Shown piece by piece: positions 36,172 through 46,186 of a DNA stretch of 64,000 bases. The notes below the pieces were generated by a model. That model was not told the origin of the DNA. It did not search any database and worked only from the letters and a program-made list of their open reading frames with translations. The stretch is taken from the NCBI GenBank assembly GCA_904846145.1, contig CAJGZL010000001.1, forward strand, positions 2,542,001-2,606,000. Reading direction: 5' to 3'. This DNA comes from Psychrobacter immobilis. GTDB lineage: Bacteria; Pseudomonadota; Gammaproteobacteria; Pseudomonadales; Moraxellaceae. Position numbers and translations under genes: made by a program. Every line of letters begins with the position of its first letter. Position 1 is the first letter of the stretch.

Positions 36172-38643
36172 TTAGAACCATTCAAGCGCACGATCATACC
36201 AAGTATCGGCATCTCTTTGCTCGTTGTCGCCAGATTCAATCACCTCGCTATTGGGGATATCTAGCCCTTCGCGTTGGCGCTGCTGATTGATAGCGTCTTG
36301 TCCTGATTCAAACTGCGAGCGCTCACGTGCACGCTCTTGCTGATATAGATTAAGCGCACAGCTACTGGATTCCTCTGGCAGATAAGCTGACATAACGGGT
36401 AAGTAACGCGCATCGCTACAGCGCTCATTAGATAGCTTACCAGAGTTATTCTCAAGCCACATCCACTCGATGCCCTCAGGCTCAGCCATAGATACAGGGG
36501 TTAGCCTTAAGCGTTTCATATAGTCTACCCATATAGGTAGCGCGCCGCTGCCACCACTTAGACCTATAGGTTTATTATCATCACGACCGACCCATACGAC
36601 GCTAACATAATTACCACTATAACCTGCAAACCAAGCATCACGAAAGTCATTAGTAGTGCCCGTTTTGCCCGCTAGATTTAGACTGCTGCCAAGAGATTGG
36701 ATGCTTCTTGCGGTGCCGTTTTTGACGACTTCTTGCAATGCATAGTTGGTCAAAAAGTTAGTCTCAGGCGGCACACTGCGCTGGGTATTTAACCCTGTAC
36801 GTTGCAATATACGTCCGCGATCATCAATCACCGTGCGAATACTATGAATAGGCGTACGAAAGCCGCCCGTAGCAAAGACCTGATAGACGCCAAGCATGTC
36901 CATAGGGCTAAGATTGACCGCACCTAACAGCGCTGAGGGATAAGGCGGAATCTCCTCTTCAATGCCCAAGCGGCGTAATTGTTTGGCAAAAGTATCTACC
37001 CCAAACTCCATTCCTAAGCGCACCGCACTTTGGTTATAAGACTTGGCAAGCGCAGTCGTCAAAGGGACAAACCCGTGATCACGATTGTCATAGTTTTTTG
37101 GATTCCATTTAGTGCCATCACTAAGATTAACCGTAATAGGGGAGTCATCGACTGAGCTGGCTAGATTATAGCGTCCGCTCTCTAAAGCGGTCATATAGAT
37201 AATAGGTTTTAATAATGAGCCGACGGGGCGCTTGGCATCAACTGCACGGTTAAAGCCTGTAAACTCGCTACCGCTACCGACTACCGCTACTAGCTCGCCC
37301 GTTTCAGGATTAGCACTGACTAATGCGCCTTGCAACTCTTTGGTTTTGCTACTGCTGCCGCGCAGACTGCCAAGCTTTTTACTGACGGCTTTATCTGCTG
37401 CCATTTGCGTAATAGGGTTGAGGGTACTGATGATAATAAGACCTTCATTCTTTAGGTCATCAGAATAGTAAACCTCATTGAGCTCACGTTTGACAATATC
37501 CAAAAAGTCAGGAAAACGGCTCTTGCCCTCTACTGGTTTCTCGACTACGCCCAAAGGCTTCTCGATAGCTTTATCATAGTCTTCTTGAGTGAGAACGCCT
37601 ATGGTGAGCATATTGTTGAGCACCGTATCCCGACGCGCTTTGGAATCGTTGGGATAGCGGCGAGGGTTATAAACACTAGGCCCTTTTGCCATACCGACTA
37701 GTAGTGCTTGCTGATCGATACGCAATTCATTGAGCGGTTGATCAAAATAAAACTGTGAGGCAAGGCCAAAACCGTTGATGGATCGATTGCCGTTTTGACC
37801 TAGATAGATCTCATTAAGATAGGCTTGCAGGATTTCATCTTTACTATAATGCAGCTCTAGCAATACCGCCATCAAAGCTTCGTTTGCCTTACGCTTTAAC
37901 GTGCGATCTGAATTGAGATAAAAGTTCTTTATCAGCTGCTGAGTGATAGTCGAGCCACCTTGGCGGGCGCCGCCAGAGGAGTTATTCATTATTGCCCGTG
38001 CAATACCGCGGACAGAGACACCTTTATGCTCATAAAAGCCGCGATCTTCGGTCGCTATTAAGGCGTCAATCAAAGGCTGAGGCACATCATCCAAAGAGAC
38101 GATCATACGATCTTCATTACTATCAGGATAGATACCACCAATACTCACAGGCTCTAGGCGGATAATACCCGTCTCATTCTGCTCGGTGCTTTGAATAGAG
38201 GCGATCTTATTTCCAGCGATCGTCATTTTAATGACTTGTTCTTGATCAACATCATTGGCGCTATAGCTAAAGCCGCGGGTATGGATAAAGTAGTTATTAC
38301 CTGATTTATAATAGCTACCTGTACGATCATAAGCCTTGTTGCTGCGATAATTGAGCAGCTCAAGCCAAGTCTTCATCGTATCGTTATCAACATTAGCACC
38401 TTGGTATAATTCAAGCGGCTGCGAGTATACTTTTGCAGGAATGTCCCAGCGCTTACCTTCAAACTTTTTGGTAATGGTTCGATCAAGCTTGACTAAATAA
38501 AGCGACAATAACACCATACTTGCGATGATAACGATCAATAAAATGCTGCTAATCACGGCGCCACGCTGTTGCGAGGGTAGCGTGTGAATCGCGACTTTAG
38601 ATGATTTTGCTGAGGTAGAATAAGGTTTTTGCACTGATAACAC
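36172..38643 (-). CDS. mrcB: Penicillin-binding protein 1b
   Basis: PBP1b is a bifunctional peptidoglycan glycosyltransferase and transpeptidase. The 823-aa product has a short cytoplasmic tail and a membrane helix (about 28-50). A UvrB-like UB2H segment follows, then the GT51 domain (ATEDRGFYEHKGVSVRG, with catalytic Glu in ATEDRG, and GGSTITQQLIKNFYL). The transpeptidase has Ser476 in GSLLKP, SYNQS and Lys660 in KTGTT. GVYQVFATGG and the acidic/Gln-rich C-terminus follow. A good promoter lies immediately upstream. Confidence 0.95.
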   Translation of the reverse strand: MLSVQKPYSTSAKSSKVAIHTLPSQQRGAVISSILLIVIIASMVLLSLYLVKLDRTITKKFEGKRWDIPAKVYSQPLELYQGANVDNDTMKTWLELLNYRSNKAYDRTGSYYKSGNNYFIHTRGFSYSANDVDQEQVIKMTIAGNKIASIQSTEQNETGIIRLEPVSIGGIYPDSNEDRMIVSLDDVPQPLIDALIATEDRGFYEHKGVSVRGIARAIMNNSSGGARQGGSTITQQLIKNFYLNSDRTLKRKANEALMAVLLELHYSKDEILQAYLNEIYLGQNGNRSINGFGLASQFYFDQPLNELRIDQQALLVGMAKGPSVYNPRRYPNDSKARRDTVLNNMLTIGVLTQEDYDKAIEKPLGVVEKPVEGKSRFPDFLDIVKRELNEVYYSDDLKNEGLIIISTLNPITQMAADKAVSKKLGSLRGSSSKTKELQGALVSANPETGELVAVVGSGSEFTGFNRAVDAKRPVGSLLKPIIYMTALESGRYNLASSVDDSPITVNLSDGTKWNPKNYDNRDHGFVPLTTALAKSYNQSAVRLGMEFGVDTFAKQLRRLGIEEEIPPYPSALLGAVNLSPMDMLGVYQVFATGGFRTPIHSIRTVIDDRGRILQRTGLNTQRSVPPETNFLTNYALQEVVKNGTARSIQSLGSSLNLAGKTGTTNDFRDAWFAGYSGNYVSVVWVGRDDNKPIGLSGGSGALPIWVDYMKRLRLTPVSMAEPEGIEWMWLENNSGKLSNERCSDARYLPVMSAYLPEESSSCALNLYQQERARERSQFESGQDAINQQRQREGLDIPNSEVIESGDNEQRDADTWYDRALEWF

Positions 38644-38669
38644 ACCGTTTTGAGATAAAAAACTGCTTT

Positions 38670-38698
38670 ATAATGACGCAAATTGATAAAATTTTCAA
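38670..38698 (-). promoter_or_regulatory. Candidate mrcB promoter
   Basis: On the minus strand TTGAAA (forward 38693-38698), a 17-nt spacer and CATTAT (forward 38670-38675), about 27 nt before the start codon. Confidence 0.5.
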
Positions 38699-38734
38699 TC
38701 TATCGTCATCTAGGTAAGTGTTGATAGGTAAGTA

Positions 38735-38766
38735 TTGACCGTCTTATGGGCGTGAGCCTGTATAAT
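38735..38766 (+). promoter_or_regulatory. Candidate promoter for the copper ATPase gene
   Basis: A perfect TATAAT at 38761-38766. TTGACC is present but 20 nt away, which is wider than usual. Confidence 0.35.
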
Positions 38767-38972
38767 GACAGTCAGTAATAATGAAGCCGTCGCTATAATA
38801 ACACTAAACGTCGCTTAGCTTTCAATTTAGCTTATAGCGCCTCTATAAAATAGCAGCTAAGAGCTATCGATAAGATGTTTTTTTGATGAATTATTTGAGC
38901 TTTCAATAAAGCAGTCGTTCTAAAAGCCCGCGCCATTGCAAGCCAATTTGTTTGAAGGAAATTAAAGTAGCT

Positions 38973-41792
38973 ATGTCTAGCGCCTCATCACTGTCTAATA
39001 ATGTTTCTACTTATGATAAGTCAATCATCCAAGGGCTAGTATTGCCAATAGCGAATCATTGCTTCCATTGCGGTGATCCTGTACCACGCCCGCCCTTTTA
39101 TACCGAAGTGCTCGGATCTCAACGTGAAATGTGCTGTATGGGCTGTCAGCTGGCATCGCAAAGTATCGTCGAGGCAGGGCTCGAGCAGTATTATCTAGAT
39201 CGCTCAGAGATCAATCGTACGGCCAGTTTACCGACTCAACTGACGCGATTGGAGTCGTATGACCATGACGAGATCAAGTCGCAATTTGTCTACGCGCAAG
39301 ACGGTCTATCGGTCGCGGAACTATCCGTTAATAATCTACGCTGCGCGGCTTGTACTTGGCTGATCGAGTCGCGGTTGTATGAGATCGATGGTATAGATAA
39401 GTGTCAGGTCAATCTAACCAATCAGCGCATGCGTATCGTTTGGGATGAGGCCAAGCTGCCTATCAGTCGGATATTAGCAGTGATCAATGAGATCGGCTAC
39501 GAGGCTAAGCCTTATCGGCAAGATACTCATGAGGCGATGCTTGCCAAGCACAACAATAAGATGCTGCTTAGATTAGGTATTGCCGCGCTCGGTGCCATGC
39601 AAGCGATGATGTACGCGGTAGCGCTATACTTTGGCGCGCACGATGGCATGCTGATATTGCAGCGTGACTTTTTGCGCTGGGTATCGCTTTTTGTCAGCAT
39701 ACCTGTGTTTTTTTATGCTGGCGTGCCGTTTTTTACCTCAGCATGGTCAGCCGTTCGCGCCCGTCAAGTCAATATGGATGTGCCCGTCAGCATAGCGCTG
39801 ATTGTGACCTTTTTTGCCAGCCTTTATGCGACGATTACGGGTAGCGGTGAGACTTACTATGACTCTGTCAGTATGTTTATTTTCTTCTTATTGGCTGGGC
39901 GCTATATCGAGCATAATGCACGGCTAAAAGCGGCGACTATGGCGAATGATTTGGTCGTGATTGAACCTATGCTGGTTCGAAAAATAGCTGAAGACAAAGA
40001 AGCGGCCAACTTAGTGTTACAACAGCTAAGCCCTAGCGACGTTAATGGTTTCGATACTGATACTGATACTGATACTGATGTAATAGCAGTTAGTGATTTG
40101 GATAGCAATGCATCTGCTTTGACCCTAAAGACACCCGCCAGCTTTATGCCGCAGATGGATGCTGACATACAGCTGATCACTAAACGCATTGCACAAGCTT
40201 GGCAGCAAAAAGAATCGCTATCTTTGCATGATGATCTCCTTATCAAAGATAGTAAAATGGTCACGGCTCAAAGCTTGCAAGTCGGTGATATTATCATGGT
40301 AGAAGCAGGTGCTGAAATCATCAGTGATGGCATACTGCTTAGTCCAATGGCTACGGTCTCGCAAAGTCTGCTGACGGGTGAGGGCGACCTCATTACTAAA
40401 GCTCAAGGCGACTATATCGTTGGCGGTGCGCAAAATGACAGTCAACCGTTCGAGATGCTGGTGACCGCACTACCAGAAGACAGTCAAATTGGCTTAATTG
40501 ATCGGCTCATGAACCGTGCGCTTAGTGAAAAGCCCAAACTGGCTCAGCAAGCGGATAAGCTGGCGCGCTGGTTTGTGGCGCGGATATTAGTGCTATCCGT
40601 GTTGGTATTTATAGGCTGGTATATTGTTGATCCAAGCCAAGCGATTTGGGCGACAGTCGCTGTCTTGGTAGCGACTTGTCCTTGTGCGTTGTCGCTTGCG
40701 ACTCCTATTGCTTTGACGGTTGCAACCAACCGCCTTGCTACTTATGGATTTTTGACGACTCGTGGGCATACCTTGCAAACGCTTGCTGAAATTACCCATG
40801 TGGCTTTTGACAAGACAGGCACCTTAACTTATGGTAAGCCCAATCTATTAAACATTGAACTACTACCATTGTCGGATGAGCAGACCATTGCACTCGATAA
40901 AAACGAGGTATTATCCATTGCGGCCGCTTTAGAGGTCGGTAGCCGTCATCCTATCGCTCACGCGCTACTGACAGCAGCCTATCAATTGCATCTGCCAGCT
41001 ACCCAAAACCTAGCGCATTATCCTGCTGGCGGCGTAGAGGCTATCATCGATGACGTGCGATATCGAATCGGTCATGCCAATTTTGCTTTAGATGCAGCTA
41101 CTACAGATCAGGCTATTAATGCTGCCAATAATCTGATTATAGATTTAAGTCAGCATCGCGCCAGCTCAGCAGTAGTATTATCTTATAATAAAGGTTTAGA
41201 TACAGTTGATAAAGCTGGCACAGCATCTGATAAGTGGCAAGCGCTGGCTTGCTTTTACTTCAATGATAAAGTGCGTGATAGCACGCAAGCTATGCTAGAT
41301 ACTCTAAAGGCGGCAGGGTTAGAATCAGTAATGCTAACCGGTGATCCTAGTCCGCAAGCGCTAGTGATGGCAGATACTTTAGGCATGCAATCGGCCTATA
41401 ATGGTCTCTCGCCTGCGGACAAAGTCGCTCATATTCAGCAATTGCAAGCTCAAGGGGCGGTAGTGCTGATGGTTGGTGATGGTATTAACGATGCGCCTGT
41501 ACTCGCGGCGGCAGATGTCTCCACCTCTATTGCAGGCGCGGCAGATTTGGCGCAAGTCTCAAGCGATAGTATTATCTTAAATGGCCAGATTGAAGCGATT
41601 AGTGCGGCTAAACGTATCGCGAATAAGACCGAGCGCATTATTAAGCAGAATTTTCGTTGGGCACTTATTTATAATGGTAGTGTGTTGATACCAGCGGCTC
41701 TAGGCTATGTACCACCTTGGCTGGCTGCTATTGGTATGTCACTCAGCTCTTTATTGGTAGTATTGAATGCGCTACGCCTAAAACGTGCCTAA
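38973..41792 (+). CDS. ccoI: CcoI/FixI-type copper-translocating P1B ATPase
   Basis: This ATPase family exports Cu(I) for cytochrome cbb3 oxidase assembly. The 939-aa product starts with a Cys-rich region (HCFHCGDPVP, MCCMGCQLAS) typical of CcoI/FixI. A heavy-metal domain has Cys124-x2-Cys127 (RCAACTWLIE). The CPC metal site is at 569-571 (ATCPCALSLATP), the phosphorylated Asp613 is in DKTGTLTYG, and GDGINDAPVL follows. ATG 38973 is preferred over an in-frame TTG seven codons upstream. About 60-80 extra residues (340-420) lie in the actuator region, including a four-unit DT repeat. No ccoNOPQ genes are nearby. Confidence 0.85.
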   Translation: MSSASSLSNNVSTYDKSIIQGLVLPIANHCFHCGDPVPRPPFYTEVLGSQREMCCMGCQLASQSIVEAGLEQYYLDRSEINRTASLPTQLTRLESYDHDEIKSQFVYAQDGLSVAELSVNNLRCAACTWLIESRLYEIDGIDKCQVNLTNQRMRIVWDEAKLPISRILAVINEIGYEAKPYRQDTHEAMLAKHNNKMLLRLGIAALGAMQAMMYAVALYFGAHDGMLILQRDFLRWVSLFVSIPVFFYAGVPFFTSAWSAVRARQVNMDVPVSIALIVTFFASLYATITGSGETYYDSVSMFIFFLLAGRYIEHNARLKAATMANDLVVIEPMLVRKIAEDKEAANLVLQQLSPSDVNGFDTDTDTDTDVIAVSDLDSNASALTLKTPASFMPQMDADIQLITKRIAQAWQQKESLSLHDDLLIKDSKMVTAQSLQVGDIIMVEAGAEIISDGILLSPMATVSQSLLTGEGDLITKAQGDYIVGGAQNDSQPFEMLVTALPEDSQIGLIDRLMNRALSEKPKLAQQADKLARWFVARILVLSVLVFIGWYIVDPSQAIWATVAVLVATCPCALSLATPIALTVATNRLATYGFLTTRGHTLQTLAEITHVAFDKTGTLTYGKPNLLNIELLPLSDEQTIALDKNEVLSIAAALEVGSRHPIAHALLTAAYQLHLPATQNLAHYPAGGVEAIIDDVRYRIGHANFALDAATTDQAINAANNLIIDLSQHRASSAVVLSYNKGLDTVDKAGTASDKWQALACFYFNDKVRDSTQAMLDTLKAAGLESVMLTGDPSPQALVMADTLGMQSAYNGLSPADKVAHIQQLQAQGAVVLMVGDGINDAPVLAAADVSTSIAGAADLAQVSSDSIILNGQIEAISAAKRIANKTERIIKQNFRWALIYNGSVLIPAALGYVPPWLAAIGMSLSSLLVVLNALRLKRA
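40053..40076 (+). repeat. In-frame hexanucleotide tandem repeat in ccoI
   Basis: Four exact copies of GATACT encode Asp-Thr four times (residues 361-368). Six-base units keep frame when the copy number changes. Confidence 0.85.
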
Positions 41793-41833
41793 TTCAAACG
41801 ATTTGCTTAGATAAGTTTTTAAAGTTCTCCCAT

Positions 41834-41862
41834 AAAAAACCGCCTTTAGAAGACGGTTTTTT
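41834..41862. terminator. Bidirectional terminator after ccoI
   Basis: AAAAAACCG and CGGTTTTTT flank an inner CTT/AAG pair around a TAGA loop. It serves ccoI (plus) and the convergent BI-1 gene (minus). Confidence 0.88.
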
Positions 41863-41893
41863 GTGTTTGAATAATGGCTGAAAATTTTATAGA

Positions 41894-42616
41894 TTAGTCT
41901 TGTAAGTAGCTTAGCAGACGCATAAATTCAATATACATCCACACTAAGGTTGCAAGAATACTGACGCTAAATAGCCATTCGTAATCTTCTGATATACCTG
42001 CTGCAACGCCGCGATCGATGTTATCAAAATCAAGCAGTAACGTGAAAGAAGCAATAACGATAACGAATAGGCTAAAACCAATAGCGATAGCGCCACCTTC
42101 AAACAAGAAAGGTAAGCTTGAGCCAAAGGCTAAAGATAATACCCACTGCGCCACATAAACCAGCATAATAGCAATAATAGCTGAGGTCACAATGGAGCGA
42201 AATTTCTGCGTGACTTTGATCAGTCCTGAGCGATATAGCCCAAGCATTACCGCTGCAGTGACAAAAGTAGCGCACATAGCCGTAACTGGTACACTTGGGT
42301 ACATACGCATAAAGAACAGCGAAATACCCCCTAATAAAATACCCTCTAAAATAGCATAAGGGATCGCCAAGGTTTTGGCGGTGTGAGGTTTAAAGGTCAT
42401 AAATAAAGCTAAACCGAGGGCGGCGAACATACTACCAAAGGCCGCCATAGTGGTAAAACCTTGTGATAAGCCTGCCATAAGGGCATAGAAGAAAAAGCCC
42501 ACACCCGTGATAGCAGATAAACCTAGCAATAAGCTGGTCTTTTGTATTACGCCTTTGACGGTCATCGGCTCGCCGCCGATCGCAAGTTCCGCGCGACTGA
42601 CAATAGGATTTGCCAT
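41894..42616 (-). CDS. Bax inhibitor-1/YccA-like integral membrane protein
   Basis: The 240-aa product is almost entirely hydrophobic, with about seven membrane helices and the C-terminal pattern FTLLLDFDNIDRG followed by EWLFSVSILATLVWMYIEFM. That pair of acidic residues belongs to the BI-1 (TMBIM) pH-sensing region of the BaxI_1 subgroup. The role in bacteria is unclear; a calcium-leak activity is known for B. subtilis YetJ. ATG 42616 with AAGGA 8 nt upstream is preferred to an earlier in-frame start at 42676. Confidence 0.8.
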   Translation of the reverse strand: MANPIVSRAELAIGGEPMTVKGVIQKTSLLLGLSAITGVGFFFYALMAGLSQGFTTMAAFGSMFAALGLALFMTFKPHTAKTLAIPYAILEGILLGGISLFFMRMYPSVPVTAMCATFVTAAVMLGLYRSGLIKVTQKFRSIVTSAIIAIMLVYVAQWVLSLAFGSSLPFLFEGGAIAIGFSLFVIVIASFTLLLDFDNIDRGVAAGISEDYEWLFSVSILATLVWMYIEFMRLLSYLQD

Positions 42617-42877
42617 GTTTGTATCCTTAATTAATGATATAAATTCGATATAGGTAAGTTTGACATAGATGACCAATACTTTAGCAAAAGTGCCATTATT
42701 GTCAACGGTATTTAAGTGACAGTATTTCAGATTTGCTGCTTGATGATGTTTGGATTAGAAGTTGTTGTTTTAAGAAGCTAACTATAAAGTAAATAGCATT
42801 CAAAACTATAAGAATAGCTGGGGCTTAGCCTATTTTTCTCAACTAAATTACAGATAACTTAAATTACGGATAACCTT

Positions 42878-43525
42878 ATGACTGTCTCACAGCACTGTCT
42901 TTACTCTTTTCGTCGCTGCCCGTATGCGATGCGCGCCCGCCTCGCTATCTTGTTTGCCGAGCTATCGGTAGAGCTACGGGAGGTTGTGCTAAAGAATAAG
43001 CCTGCCCAGTTATTAGCGATTAGCCCAAAAGCCACAGTACCTGTTCTACAGCTTGTAGGTGGTCAAGTGCTTGAGGAGAGTCGGGAGATTATGGTTTGGG
43101 CGTTGACCCAACACGATCCGCAAGGATTATTAGACACTAAGTACTTACATCAAAGTAATGAGTTGATTGAGCAAAATGATGGCGACTTTAAGTATTGGCT
43201 TGATCGCTATAAATACGCTGATCGCCATCTTGAAATGAGTCAAACAGAGTATCGGCTACGAGGTGAGGCCTTTTTGCAGGTGTTAGAGGCATTGCTAATG
43301 GATAATACTTTTCTGTTAGGAGATAAGGCGAGTATTGCTGATATTAGCATCATGCCTTTTATCCGCCAATTTGCTCATGTGGATCGCAAGACTTTTTATA
43401 GTTTGCCTTACCCTAAAGTACAGCACTGGCTACAATATTGGTTGCAGCAGCCTTATTTTTTGCAAGCGATGAGCAAGGTTCAGCCATGGCAAGAAGGCGA
43501 TGATACCGTGACTTTTCCGATATAA
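42878..43525 (+). CDS. Glutathione S-transferase family protein
   Basis: The 215-aa product has a thioredoxin-fold N-terminal domain beginning LYSFRRCPYAMRARLAI, with a glutaredoxin-like CPYA motif. It also has the cis-Pro segment KATVPVLQL and the ESREI glutathione-contacting turn. A helical C-terminal domain (DKASIADISIMPFIRQF) carries the GST N-capping Asp. The active-site Cys suggests thiol transferase or dehydroascorbate-type chemistry rather than classical conjugation. Substrate unknown. Confidence 0.8.
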   Translation: MTVSQHCLYSFRRCPYAMRARLAILFAELSVELREVVLKNKPAQLLAISPKATVPVLQLVGGQVLEESREIMVWALTQHDPQGLLDTKYLHQSNELIEQNDGDFKYWLDRYKYADRHLEMSQTEYRLRGEAFLQVLEALLMDNTFLLGDKASIADISIMPFIRQFAHVDRKTFYSLPYPKVQHWLQYWLQQPYFLQAMSKVQPWQEGDDTVTFPI

Positions 43526-43680
43526 TGGTTTTGCTTTCTTATTAATAGATTTATAGCACAGAATCTATCAACAAAAAGCTGTCACGGTTATCTAAAAGCT
43601 AATCTTCGTTGCGCTTGTATACAATATTCAGCTTTTTAAAAAAATTGTGCCAAGTGTTGGTGAAAATGTAATAGAATAGC

Positions 43681-44022
43681 TAGGGCTTGTCATAAATTGA
43701 AACATTTATATTTTTACTTTCATAATCTAATTGATGACACGTCGTAGGCCGTATTTGACCATGGATTGGCAAAGGACTGCTTTTTAGACGCATATCTTAA
43801 GATACGAGCACGTTAAAAGTGCTTAAGCAATCTATGCACCTCGTTTTGGCACATATCGTCAAAAAGCAGTCCAGCCTTATCAAACGGATATTAAAATCAT
43901 CCTAGAATGCATTGCAAGTCTAGCTACTGCACCTGTATCATCTTTAACTTTCGTCTTATCTAGCACATAGCTTTGATCGGCTATCAGCAGTCTCTACTTG
44001 TGAATTATTAAACACGCCCTAA
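43681..44022. mobile_element. Decayed relative of the 284-bp MITE, with transposase-like remnant
   Basis: Reading the minus strand from 44022, the end TTAGGGCGTGTTTAATAATT and the following CACAAGTAG-GACTGCTGATAGC match the left end of the element at 12932 at most positions over about 42 nt. The other end (TAGGGCTTGTCATAAATT, 43681) is a degenerate inverted copy. Inside, a 34-codon minus-strand frame (IADQSYVLDKTKVKDDTGAV and so on, ending SRMILISV) looks like a piece of a transposase, though I cannot name the family. A 20-bp inverted repeat follows it. No clear target duplication. Confidence 0.6.
43774..43872. repeat. Long inverted repeat inside the decayed element
   Basis: GGACTGCTTTTT-GACG-ATAT at 43774-43795 (two single-base bulges) is the reverse complement of 43853-43872. 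The enclosed 57 nt contains a smaller hairpin AGCAC/GTGCT. Confidence 0.75.
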
Positions 44023-44294
44023 GGCATGTCCGCATTCGACATCATTGCATTTAATGGTACTAAAATGGCTATATTCTTGCCACTCTCTGAAAATTTATAG
44101 ACAAGAGATTTATATTCTCTGCAAAATTTACTTTGATTAGCAAAAATCTGTTCTTATCCCTACGAGTCAATTAAGGACACAGCCTAATAAATTATTAAAC
44201 TTTAAGATTCTTAATTTTAACACCTAAGTTTTAACCTCTAGCTTTTATCACTACTCATCGTATTACCCTAAACTTTTACTAAGAAGATTTTATT
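44023..44294. other. Region upstream of maeA
   Basis: About 270 AT-rich bases without a gene; the maeA promoter must lie here but none could be placed with confidence. Confidence 0.4.
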
Positions 44295-45977
44295 ATGTCA
44301 AACAAACGTCCTTTATATATCCCTTTTGCTGGGCCAATATTGCTAGAAACCTCTTTATTAAATAAAGGTAGCGCTTTTACCTCGGAGGAGCGCGATAGCT
44401 TCAATCTAACGGGCTTACTGCCTCAAAGCATCGAGACGATAGAGGAGCAGTCATCACGCGCTTACCATCAGCTTTGCTCTTTTGATAGTGCAATGGATAA
44501 GCATATTTACCTGCGGAATATTCAAGATACTAATGAGACGCTTTATCATCATTTGATTGAGCAGCATATAGAAGAGGTCATGCCGCTTATTTACACCCCA
44601 ACGGTTGGGCAGGCTTGTGAACAATTTTCCAAAATATATCGCCGTAAACGTGGTTTATTTATCTCTTATCCTGAGCGCCATAAAATCGATGATATGCTAC
44701 AAAATGCCACTAAGCAAAGAGTAAAAGTGATCGTAGTTACTGACGGTGAACGTATCTTGGGTCTAAGTGATCAAGGTATTGGCGGCATGGGGATTCCTAT
44801 TGGTAAATTAGCCCTATATACCGCTTGTGGTGGTATTAGCCCTGCTTATTGTTTGCCAATTTTATTAGATGTGGGTACGAATAATCAGCAACTGCTAGAT
44901 GATCCTATGTACATGGGTTGGAGAAATCCACGTATCTCTGGTGATAAGTATGACGAGTTTGTCGAGCTGTTCATTCAAGCGGTCAAACGCCGCTGGCCTG
45001 AGGTGTTATTACAGTTTGAAGATTTTGCTCAAACCAATGCCACGCCCTTATTAAATAAATATCGTGACCAGCTATGCTGCTTTAACGATGATATTCAAGG
45101 CACTGCAGCGGTTTCAGTCGGTACTTTGATCGCTGCGTGTTTGGAGAAAGGCGAAAAGCTTAGCCAACAAACCATAGCATTTTTGGGCGCAGGTTCAGCA
45201 GGCTGCGGTATCGCTGAACACATTGTTCGCCAGATGCAGCGTGAAGGCTTGAGTGAAGAGCAGGCTCGCAAACAAGTATTTATGGTGGATCGTTATGGCT
45301 TGCTTACCGATAACATGACAGAGTTACAAGAGTTCCAAGTACCGTTAGTACAAAGAAAGGCAGACATTGAGGATTGGGACAAAAGTAAGCAACTTAGTTT
45401 GTTGCAAGTGGTTAAACAAGCCAAAGTAACGGTGTTATTTGGTGTCAGTGGGCAAAAAGGTCTATTCACCCAAGAGGTGATCGAAGCTATGTGTGCTAAT
45501 ACTGAGCAACCCATTGTGCTACCACTGTCAAATCCGACCTCTCGTATCGAAGCGACACCGCAGGAAATAACGAATTGGAGCCGTGGTCGCGCTATTATTG
45601 CTACTGGTAGTCCTTTCCCTAATACTACTTTTGAAGGTCAAACTTTTGAAGTTTCTCAGTGTAATAATGGCTATATATTCCCAGGTATTGGCTTAGGGGT
45701 TCTAGCTGCGCGAGCAACAGGCATTAGCGATAATATGCTCACAGCAGCTACCCAAGCACTTGCCGATATATCGGCGGAGTATGATAAAGCACCAGGCGCT
45801 ATACTACCGCCAATAAAAGTCATTCGGGAGATCAGTGAAAAAATAGCTTATGCTGTCGCTCTACAAGCGGTTGAGGATAAGCTGGCCTTGCCAGTCACGG
45901 CAGAGAATCTAAAACGTCGCTTAGAAAGTAACTTTTGGCGACCTGAATATCGCAACTATCGCCGTACTTCTTTTTGA
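44295..45977 (+). CDS. maeA: NAD-dependent malic enzyme
   Basis: The enzyme decarboxylates malate to pyruvate with NAD reduction. The 560-aa product is the large-type malic enzyme. It has [40 protein letters not shown] (the catalytic Tyr and substrate Arg region) and [16 protein letters not shown]. The metal-binding segment is [16 protein letters not shown] and the dinucleotide fold is [17 protein letters not shown]. Length and motifs fit E. coli MaeA (565 aa). Cofactor preference is by family similarity, not a diagnostic residue. Confidence 0.93.
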   Translation: MSNKRPLYIPFAGPILLETSLLNKGSAFTSEERDSFNLTGLLPQSIETIEEQSSRAYHQLCSFDSAMDKHIYLRNIQDTNETLYHHLIEQHIEEVMPLIYTPTVGQACEQFSKIYRRKRGLFISYPERHKIDDMLQNATKQRVKVIVVTDGERILGLSDQGIGGMGIPIGKLALYTACGGISPAYCLPILLDVGTNNQQLLDDPMYMGWRNPRISGDKYDEFVELFIQAVKRRWPEVLLQFEDFAQTNATPLLNKYRDQLCCFNDDIQGTAAVSVGTLIAACLEKGEKLSQQTIAFLGAGSAGCGIAEHIVRQMQREGLSEEQARKQVFMVDRYGLLTDNMTELQEFQVPLVQRKADIEDWDKSKQLSLLQVVKQAKVTVLFGVSGQKGLFTQEVIEAMCANTEQPIVLPLSNPTSRIEATPQEITNWSRGRAIIATGSPFPNTTFEGQTFEVSQCNNGYIFPGIGLGVLAARATGISDNMLTAATQALADISAEYDKAPGAILPPIKVIREISEKIAYAVALQAVEDKLALPVTAENLKRRLESNFWRPEYRNYRRTSF

Positions 45978-46020
45978 TTATTAAAATAAGCTACAAGTTA
46001 TAAAGTAATCATAAAATATA

Positions 46021-46053
46021 AAAAGCCGAATATTACTGTTAGCAGTAGCATTC
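46021..46053 (+). terminator. Terminator after maeA
   Basis: AAAAGCCGAAT pairs with ATTCGGCTTTT, with an inner ACTG...CAGT pair, followed by a T-run. Confidence 0.92.
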
Positions 46054-46114
46054 GGCTTTTTTTGGTGGGTTCACTAAGGTATCTCTGTAGGTGTTAAAAA
46101 AGCATCAAGATTCA

Positions 46115-46122
46115 TCAAAAAC
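46115..46122. repeat. Target-site duplication, left copy (right copy 47186-47193)
   Basis: TCAAAAAC occurs immediately outside both ends of the insertion sequence. Confidence 0.9.
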
Positions 46123-46166
46123 GGTGTAATGGACATTATTCATGCTAGAAAGTAGAACGTAGTCGC

Positions 46167-46186
46167 TAATGGACATAATTCATGCT
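46167..46186. repeat. Internal third copy of the IS end
   Basis: TAATGGACATAATTCATGCT repeats the terminal sequence in the same orientation 41 nt inside the left end. The transposase stop codon (46185-46187) lies within it. Confidence 0.8.
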
